From: SIG603 sp964370405
GTDB lineage: Bacteria; Bacillota; Clostridia; Oscillospirales; Acutalibacteraceae
Direction of reading: 5' to 3'
DNA length: 9,621 bases
Assembly: GCA_964370405.1 (NCBI GenBank)
Contig: CAYJJB010000071.1
Location: 1-9,621, forward strand
Of the stretch, positions 5,976 through 9,621 are shown piece after piece. The notes beneath the pieces were generated by a model. The model did no database searches, had not been told where the DNA came from, and saw only the letters and a program-made list of their open reading frames with translations. A program made the position numbers and the translations under genes. Positions within the stretch are counted from its first letter, which is position 1. Every line of letters starts with the position of its first letter.

Positions 5976-6635
5976 TTAGCTAGTTTCTTCATCCGATAAT
6001 GGATTTAACAAGCCGTCAAATTCGTTCATAACCTGCGTATAAGTATCCATAGTAATCTGTGGCATACCTTCGCCTGTTTTTGTGTCTAGTCCTGCGGATT
6101 CAAAGCCTTTTATTACAGCATCTTGCATTAGTTTTAGTGTTTCTTTATTGTCACCAGCAATACTTGTTGCCATGAGCATTATTCTTTCTGATACGGCTTC
6201 TATAGAATATGCTCCACCTTCTGAAATATCGGCTAAAGCACCTTCAGGAGTCGTTGACGGCGTTGGAAGTGCTGCTTCTAAGCTTCCAAAAATTTCAATG
6301 AGTAAGTCCGAAGATTTTTCATCAATTTGAAATGCGCCATGCATAACAGTGTTATATTCAGTTTGGTTTGTTGCATACTGCATAACGGTGTCTTTTACCA
6401 TGTTTGATAAAGATTCCATTCTTTGCCTTTGAATTTCTTCAACTTGCTCTGTTGTAAGTTTCTTTGGCGGTTCATATGTAACACTCTCGCTAATTGCTCC
6501 CTGTTTTTCAAAAGCATCAACTCTTTGCACCGGTTCTACAGGGGCAGCACGGTCTTTACCCGGCTTATAATCAATTTCTGTGCCTACTTTTGTGGTGGTA
6601 TTTATAACCGTGTTTTGAACATTAGAAATTAACAT
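5976..6635 (-). CDS. Hypothetical soluble protein, possibly with a DUF5610-like C-terminal segment
   Basis: 219 residues, no signal peptide and no membrane segment; strongly acidic at the C-terminus (SDEETS). The first 60 residues are low-complexity and probably disordered. Residues 60-125 look helical (TTEQVEEIQRQRMESLSNMV). A Pro/Thr-rich linker follows (124-131). The last part, around SERIMLMATSIAG (149-161), AVIKGFESAG (173-182) and ITMDTYTQVMNEFDGLL (194-210), resembles the helical pattern of DUF5610-type proteins seen in flagellated bacteria; I make this match from memory and with limited confidence. Start choice: AAAGGAGA at 6650-6643 is 7 bases before the ATG at 6635-6633, while ATGs at 6643 and 6640 are out of frame. 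It lies 97 bases downstream of the YhhN-like gene on the same strand, with its own probable promoter. Confidence 0.8.
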   Translation of the reverse strand: MLISNVQNTVINTTTKVGTEIDYKPGKDRAAPVEPVQRVDAFEKQGAISESVTYEPPKKLTTEQVEEIQRQRMESLSNMVKDTVMQYATNQTEYNTVMHGAFQIDEKSSDLLIEIFGSLEAALPTPSTTPEGALADISEGGAYSIEAVSERIMLMATSIAGDNKETLKLMQDAVIKGFESAGLDTKTGEGMPQITMDTYTQVMNEFDGLLNPLSDEETS

Positions 6636-6687
6636 AACATCATCTCCTTTATATTAAAGTTATAGCCTTATATATAAGCTCTTATAT

Positions 6688-6717
6688 TATTTATGCTACA
6701 AATTTTAAAATTATCAA
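6688..6717 (-). promoter_or_regulatory. Probable promoter of the 219-residue hypothetical gene
   Basis: On the minus strand TTGATA (6717-6712), an 18-base spacer and TAAATA (6693-6688). A 12-base palindrome CTTATATATAAG lies downstream (6667-6678) in the leader. This is weaker than the other promoters here, and readthrough from the YhhN-like gene is possible because no clear terminator separates them. Confidence 0.5.
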
Positions 6718-6732
6718 TAGCATATAAATATT

Positions 6733-7383
6733 TTATGTAAGGGCAAAATAAAGTCCAATTAATAGCTGTGCCGATATATAAGTAAGCATAACAACAAAAT
6801 CACCTAAAGCTGTTTTTTTAATAAACATAGAGCGTGCTAAAACATAGTCAGAGCAAAGAAAAAGTACACTTCCACATACAAGTATCACAGCAGCGACTGT
6901 GAAATTTTGAAATAATAGATTTATTGAAAAAAAGTTAATTCCAACAAGGCTTAAAAGATAAGTTGTCACGGGAATTTTCATTATTTTCGGAACATGCCTA
7001 TGTAAAGAAAAGAAAACAAACATCATTACAGTGCACAAAATAACTGCGCTTACTATAACTATAAATACATCATATGTAAAAACCAGCTGTGAAACGGCTA
7101 CCATGTAAAGTATATGTCCAATTAAAAATGAGCTCAACCCAAGTAAAAACATATGATCTTTTTCTGATAATAAAAATAAATCTCCAAGCCAACCAAATAT
7201 TAACCCTAAATAAATAATAATTGGTATATCAGGGTTTATTAAATAGCATAAAAGAATTATGGACGGTACTAAAAACACTTTTGAAATACCAGCAAGTTTA
7301 TTTTTTTGAAAAATATGCCCAAAAAGATTTATACATGATGAACATAATAAAATTATGATAACAATTATAAGCGAAAAGTGCAT
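6733..7383 (-). CDS. YhhN/TMEM86 family membrane protein (lysoplasmalogenase-like)
   Basis: A 216-residue polytopic protein with about eight hydrophobic segments. The family signs are GWLGDLFLL (64-72) with Asp68, the following FLLGLSSFLIGH (79-90) and CSDYVLA (177-183), which match the conserved acidic/His pattern of YhhN (PF07947). Eukaryotic TMEM86 members hydrolyse the vinyl-ether bond of lysoplasmalogens. Many anaerobic Clostridia make plasmalogens, so a lipid role is plausible, but the activity is inferred. Start choice: GGAGG (7393-7389) sits 5 bases before the ATG at 7383; the longer reading from the ATG at 7395 would place the GGAGG inside its own second codon and has no RBS, so it is rejected. 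It is monocistronic or leads into the hypothetical gene downstream. Confidence 0.85.
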   Translation of the reverse strand: MHFSLIIVIIILLCSSCINLFGHIFQKNKLAGISKVFLVPSIILLCYLINPDIPIIIYLGLIFGWLGDLFLLSEKDHMFLLGLSSFLIGHILYMVAVSQLVFTYDVFIVIVSAVILCTVMMFVFFSLHRHVPKIMKIPVTTYLLSLVGINFFSINLLFQNFTVAAVILVCGSVLFLCSDYVLARSMFIKKTALGDFVVMLTYISAQLLIGLYFALT

Positions 7384-7420
7384 AATAACCTCCATTATGT
7401 TGAGATATTGTATTTTGATT

Positions 7421-7449
7421 ATTATAAGTTAAATTAACAAATATTTCAA
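7421..7449 (-). promoter_or_regulatory. Promoter of the YhhN-like gene
   Basis: On the minus strand TTGAAA (7449-7444), a 17-base spacer and TATAAT (7426-7421). An 11-base palindrome GTTAAATTAAC (7428-7438) occupies the spacer and might be a regulator site, though AT-rich palindromes of this size arise easily by chance. Confidence 0.8.
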
Positions 7450-7480
7450 CAATATTTATAATTAATTTACAAAATGGCAC

Positions 7481-7515
7481 AAAAAAGCATCAAAACAAAA
7501 GTTTTGATGCTTTTT
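7481..7515 (-). terminator. Terminator of the tRNA-Ala gene
   Basis: AAAAAGCATCAAAAC (7482-7496) pairs with GTTTTGATGCTTTTT (7501-7515) around AAAA. On the minus strand the stem ends in a six-T run. It begins one base after the tRNA 3' end. Confidence 0.9.
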
Positions 7516-7516
7516 A

Positions 7517-7592
7517 TGGTGGAGATAAGCGGGAGCGAACCGCTGACCTCTACACTGCCAGTGTAGCGCTCTCCCAGCTGAGCTATACCCCC
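7517..7592 (-). tRNA. tRNA-Ala (GGC)
   Basis: A 76-base cloverleaf on the minus strand with encoded CCA. The acceptor GGGGGTA pairs with TATCTCC and contains the G3-U70 pair that marks alanine tRNAs. The anticodon stem CTACA/TGTAG holds loop CTGGCAG, with anticodon GGC at 7559-7557. The T-stem AGCGG/CCGCT is perfect, but the loop reads TTCGCTC, placing C where the almost invariant A58 belongs (plus-strand G at 7535); see findings. It has its own promoter and terminator. Confidence 0.94.
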
Positions 7593-7614
7593 ATATTAAA
7601 TTTGACGCACGACT

Positions 7615-7643
7615 ATTTTATCAAAATACCATTAACTTGTCAA
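7615..7643 (-). promoter_or_regulatory. Promoter of tRNA-Ala
   Basis: On the minus strand TTGACA (7643-7638), a 17-base spacer and TAAAAT (7620-7615), with TGA before the -10. The start should fall near 7608, some 16 bases before the mature tRNA. Confidence 0.86.
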
Positions 7644-7691
7644 GGGGTATTAATTTGTTTTTGTTAGTCCATTCTAATTAACCCTTGACAA
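7637..7691. repeat. Inverted repeat spanning the divergent -35 boxes
   Basis: TTGTCAAGGG (7637-7646) and CCCTTGACAA (7682-7691) are perfect 10-base inverted arms with a 35-base centre. Each arm contains one -35 box, one for tRNA-Ala and one for the metal transporter operon. Part of the symmetry comes from both promoters using TTGACA; the extra matching CCC is more than the promoters need. Confidence 0.55.
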
Positions 7692-7714
7692 TCTTAGCAA
7701 TATAATAGTATAAT
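7685..7714 (+). promoter_or_regulatory. Promoter of the metal ABC transporter operon
   Basis: Perfect TTGACA (7685-7690) and TATAAT (7709-7714) with an 18-base spacer. Another TATAAT at 7701-7706 is too close to the -35 to use it. Transcription should start near 7720, at the edge of the palindrome at 7720-7734. Confidence 0.82.
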
Positions 7715-7719
7715 CAATT

Positions 7720-7734
7720 TGCGAATAATTCGCA
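7720..7734 (+). promoter_or_regulatory. Fur/Zur-like operator, 7-1-7 palindrome
   Basis: TGCGAAT-A-ATTCGCA is a perfect 7-1-7 inverted repeat. The architecture and the AAT-N-ATT core are those of Fur-family boxes (Zur TCGTAAT-N-ATTACGA, Fur TGATAAT-N-ATTATCA, PerR TTATAAT-N-ATTATAA); the outer TGCG differs. It covers the predicted +1 of a metal uptake operon, where a bound repressor would block transcription. Assignment to a particular regulator is inference. Confidence 0.65.
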
Positions 7735-7740
7735 TTTTGA

Positions 7741-7766
7741 AAAAATACTGCACAGCTGCAGTTTTT
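7741..7766 (+). promoter_or_regulatory. Leader hairpin upstream of the znuC-like gene
   Basis: ACTGCA (7747-7752) pairs with TGCAGT (7757-7762) around CAGC. The flanking A run (7741-7745) and T run (7763-7766) could extend the stem, giving a terminator-like shape. It sits between the operator and the AAAGGA RBS (7768-7773), so it could attenuate transcription or mask the RBS; it may also simply be a stabilising leader stem. Confidence 0.45.
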
Positions 7767-7781
7767 GAAAGGAATTTTAAA

Positions 7782-8459
7782 TTGGAAATTATATGTAAAA
7801 ATTTATCCATGGGATATAACAACACTCCTCTTCATAAAAACATCAATTTCACAATTCCGACAGGATCTTATGTTTGTGTTGTCGGGGAAAATGGTGTTGG
7901 TAAAAGTACGCTTATTAAAACTATGCTAGGATTGCTGCCACCCATAGAGGGGTCAATTAGCATGGGAGGAAATCAGTCTAAAATTGATATAGGCTATTTG
8001 CCTCAACAGACGCAAGTGCAAAGAGATTTTCCAGCTTCCGTTTTTGAAGTGGTGCTTTCGGGTTGCCTTAACAAGATTGGTTTACGTCCCTTTTATAATA
8101 AGGCTGAAAAAAAACTTGCAAGGGATATGATAGAAAAGCTTAAAATTACAAATTTAACTAAAAAAAGCTATAGTGAGCTTTCAGGTGGGCAGCAGCAAAG
8201 AGTTTTGCTTGCAAGGGCGCTTTGTGCGACAACTAAAGCATTGCTTTTAGATGAACCAACCTCAGGTTTAGATGTAGAAACTACGAATGATTTTTATAAG
8301 CTAATTAAATCCTTAAACAATGAAGGGATTACAATAATTATGATTACACATAATTTGAATGAAGCTATCCAAGATGCAAACTTGATTTTGCGTTTAAATG
8401 ATAGCGGTGTAAATTGCATGACAGTTGATGAGTATGAGGGAGGGGTAAGTAATGATTGA
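7782..8459 (+). CDS. znuC: Zinc/manganese ABC transporter, ATP-binding protein (ZnuC-like)
   Basis: Cytoplasmic ATPase of a family 9 metal importer. 225 residues with Walker A GENGVGKST (35-43), Q-loop GYLPQQ (71-76), signature LSGGQQQR (133-140), Walker B ALLLDE (153-158), D-loop SGLD (161-164) and H-loop ITHNL with His190. Start choice: TTG at 7782 has AAAGGA (7768-7773) 8 bases upstream. An in-frame TTG at 7719 would add 21 residues, but it lies at or before the predicted transcription start, inside the operator, and lacks an RBS, so it is rejected. The gene overlaps the permease gene by 8 bases, indicating translational coupling. Zinc versus manganese cannot be told from the ATPase; the Zur-like operator favours zinc. 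Confidence 0.9.
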   Translation: MEIICKNLSMGYNNTPLHKNINFTIPTGSYVCVVGENGVGKSTLIKTMLGLLPPIEGSISMGGNQSKIDIGYLPQQTQVQRDFPASVFEVVLSGCLNKIGLRPFYNKAEKKLARDMIEKLKITNLTKKSYSELSGGQQQRVLLARALCATTKALLLDEPTSGLDVETTNDFYKLIKSLNNEGITIIMITHNLNEAIQDANLILRLNDSGVNCMTVDEYEGGVSND

Positions 8460-9291
8460 AACACTAATTAAGTACCTATCTTACGAATTTGTAATTTTTG
8501 CTCTTATAGTAGGAATATTAATTGCATTTTGTTCCTCACTTTTAGGTGCAACCTTAGTTTTAAAAAGACTTTCATACATAGGCGACGGACTTTCTCACAT
8601 AGCTTTTGGTGCGATAGCTATTGCATCTGTTTTAGATCTTACAAATCAAGAAGCATTGGTTTTTCCTGTAACGGCAATAAGTGCTGTTATTTTGTTAAGA
8701 ATTGGCCAAAATACCAAGATAAATGGAGATGCCGCCATAACTATTATGTCGGTTGGCTCACTTGCTTTGGGTTATTTACTGATGAATGTTTTTTCAGTAT
8801 CAACTAATTTGGCAGGCGATGTTTGTACAACTTTGTTTGGTTCAACGTCAATATTAACGCTTACAAGTTCAGATGTAATAATTAGTTTAGTTTTATCAAT
8901 TTTGGTTATAATTATATTTCTATTATTTTATAATAAAATATTTTCTGTTACATTTGATGAGAACTTTGCAAAAGCTACTGGAATTAAGGCAGATATCTAC
9001 AATTTGATAATAGCGATTACCATTGCAGCGGTTATAGTGGTTGCAATGAATCTTGTAGGCTCACTTTTAATAAGCGCATTAGTAGTATTTCCAGCTCTTT
9101 CTTCAATGCGAGTTTTCAAAAATTTTAAATCCGTTATAATTTCATCATCAATTATATCTGTGCTTTGTGCGTTTTTTGGTATTATTTTGTCAATTCTTTA
9201 CGGAACTCCTGTAGGAAGTACAATAGTTGTTATAAACTTAGTTGTCTTTATAGCTTTTTGGTTGATTTCGGGTATTAAGAAAAAGGTTTAG
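8452..9291 (+). CDS. znuB: Zinc/manganese ABC transporter, permease (ZnuB-like)
   Basis: Membrane-spanning subunit of the family 9 (ABC-3) metal importer, 279 residues, a normal length. It shows about eight to nine hydrophobic segments. The conserved cytoplasmic motif LKRLSYIGDGLSHIAFG (37-53) matches the family's RR.S.IGDalSH loop that contacts the ATPase. The later block NLVGSLLISALVVFPAL (about 200-216) matches the conserved .lvG.lLv.all..PAa segment. GGGAGGGG (8438-8445) precedes the ATG, which lies inside the end of the ATPase gene. The terminator follows about 20 bases after the stop, so the operon ends here without a substrate-binding protein (ZnuA); that subunit must be encoded elsewhere. 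Confidence 0.9.
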   Translation: MIETLIKYLSYEFVIFALIVGILIAFCSSLLGATLVLKRLSYIGDGLSHIAFGAIAIASVLDLTNQEALVFPVTAISAVILLRIGQNTKINGDAAITIMSVGSLALGYLLMNVFSVSTNLAGDVCTTLFGSTSILTLTSSDVIISLVLSILVIIIFLLFYNKIFSVTFDENFAKATGIKADIYNLIIAITIAAVIVVAMNLVGSLLISALVVFPALSSMRVFKNFKSVIISSSIISVLCAFFGIILSILYGTPVGSTIVVINLVVFIAFWLISGIKKKV

Positions 9292-9310
9292 TAATGAATA
9301 TTTAATTTTT

Positions 9311-9343
9311 AAAAGCAGTAAATTTTCAAATTTACTGCTTTTT
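9311..9343 (+). terminator. Terminator of the znuCB-like operon
   Basis: AAAAGCAGTAAATTT (9311-9325) can pair with AAATTTACTGCTTTT (9328-9342), followed by T and a T-rich stretch. The innermost A-T pairs probably stay open to make the loop. Confidence 0.88.
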
Positions 9344-9386
9344 GCATATTGTTTTTTGTGTAAAATGATAATTTTATTAAATGTTA

Positions 9387-9415
9387 TTGAAAAATTTAAA
9401 TTAATATAGTATAAT
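9387..9415 (+). promoter_or_regulatory. Promoter of the last, secreted-protein gene
   Basis: TTGAAA (9387-9392), a 17-base spacer and TATAAT (9410-9415). The start falls near 9422, about 26 bases before the AAAGGAG at 9448-9454. The TATAGTATAATC around the -10 resembles that of the znuC promoter. Confidence 0.8.
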
Positions 9416-9462
9416 CTAATAAATTCTTATGGAAAAAATTGACATTTAAAGGAGATGGTTAA

Positions 9463-9621
9463 ATTGGTAAAATAGCAAAGTTAACAATAGTCTTTGTGCT
9501 AATAGCGTTATATGCTATTTCGGTAAGTGCAAATGCTATTGTGCCTGAATTTTCGGTGGATTTTTCAAAGGAGAGTTATGAAAGAGGAGAGAAACTTGTA
9601 GTGGAGCTTAGTACACAGGAA
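9463..9621 (+). CDS. Secreted protein with Sec signal peptide, function unknown (partial, start uncertain)
   Basis: 53 codons are visible before the window ends. The frame encodes a basic GKIAK, a hydrophobic LTIVFVLIALYAISVSA and an ANA cleavage site (near residue 25), then a mature part beginning IVPEFSVDFSKESY. The beta-rich alternation (FSVDFSKESYERGEKLVVEL) resembles the first strands of an extracellular Ig-like or cohesin-like domain, but this is only a hint. AAAGGAG (9448-9454) is a good RBS. In the coding frame a TAA lies just before 9463, so translation must begin at ATT 9463 (8 bases after the RBS) or later. TTG at 9464 (9 bases) and ATG at 9455 are in another frame that meets TAG at 9473. 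So either an ATT start is used or the A run at 9469-9472 has lost one base. It is not recognisable as ZnuA: there is no lipobox. Confidence 0.7.
   Translation, partial: MGKIAKLTIVFVLIALYAISVSANAIVPEFSVDFSKESYERGEKLVVELSTQE

Noticed and set aside
6082..6632. Plus-strand open frames opposite the 219-residue hypothetical gene
   Set aside because: No RBS. The minus-strand gene is framed by a good RBS and its own terminator.
7298..7480. Minus-strand open frame of 60 codons
   Set aside because: Overlaps the YhhN-like gene in another frame and covers its promoter.
7719..7781. Upstream TTG giving 21 extra residues on the ZnuC-like protein
   Set aside because: The codon falls at the predicted transcription start, lacks an RBS and has no homology-like content; TTG 7782 has an AAAGGA at the right distance.
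8529..8807. Plus-strand open frame of 92 codons
   Set aside because: An out-of-frame shadow of the permease gene.
1..9621. Mobile element, CRISPR array, defence or toxin-antitoxin system
   Set aside because: No spaced direct repeats, transposase, integrase, or nuclease/toxin motifs seen; all the larger genes except three belong to common housekeeping or transport families.

Overview
The window is AT-rich chromosomal DNA (roughly one third G+C by eye) from what looks like a low-GC Gram-positive bacterium of the Clostridia type. The indications are strong AGGAGG-type ribosome binding sites, frequent TTG and GTG starts, near-consensus sigma-A promoters (several with TGn-extended -10 boxes), tRNA genes with encoded CCA, U-tract terminators, and protein families common in Firmicutes (YhaQ/NatA-type ABC ATPase, PnuC, AsnB with SSGVDSS, DUF1846/UPF0371). 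No phage, insertion sequence, CRISPR array or integrase is visible. It reads as ordinary core/housekeeping chromosome, not a mobile island.

Layout: (1) 1-604, minus: an ABC exporter ATPase that runs off the left edge. (2) 605-970: a divergent promoter region, then a tRNA-Thr(UGU)/tRNA-Tyr(GUA) cluster on the plus strand. (3) 971-5266, plus: a terminator-like hairpin directly abutting the RBS of pnuC (nicotinamide riboside uptake), then asnB (asparagine synthase B), then a DUF1846 protein, closed by a strong terminator. No terminator is visible between these three genes, though asnB and the DUF1846 gene each have their own promoter. (4) 5267-7449, minus: a four-TM small membrane protein, a soluble hypothetical protein with a possible DUF5610-like tail, and a YhhN/TMEM86-type membrane protein, each with its own promoter. 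(5) 7481-7643, minus: a single tRNA-Ala(GGC) with its own promoter and terminator. (6) 7685-9343, plus: a two-gene znuCB-like metal ABC uptake operon with a 7-1-7 Fur/Zur-like palindrome at the predicted transcription start and a leader hairpin. (7) 9387-9621, plus: the start of a secreted protein that runs off the right edge and lacks a normal start codon in its frame.

The genes do not form one pathway. The clearest regulatory logic is at the metal transporter, where promoter, Fur-family-like operator, leader hairpin, ATPase and permease are arranged for metal-responsive repression. The observations most worth a second look are this operator, a separate perfect palindrome at the start site of the small membrane protein gene, the hairpin between the tRNA cluster and pnuC, unusual T-arm bases in two of three tRNAs, and the apparent ATT start or one-base frameshift in the last gene. 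I did not find convincing evidence of a wholly new multi-gene system.
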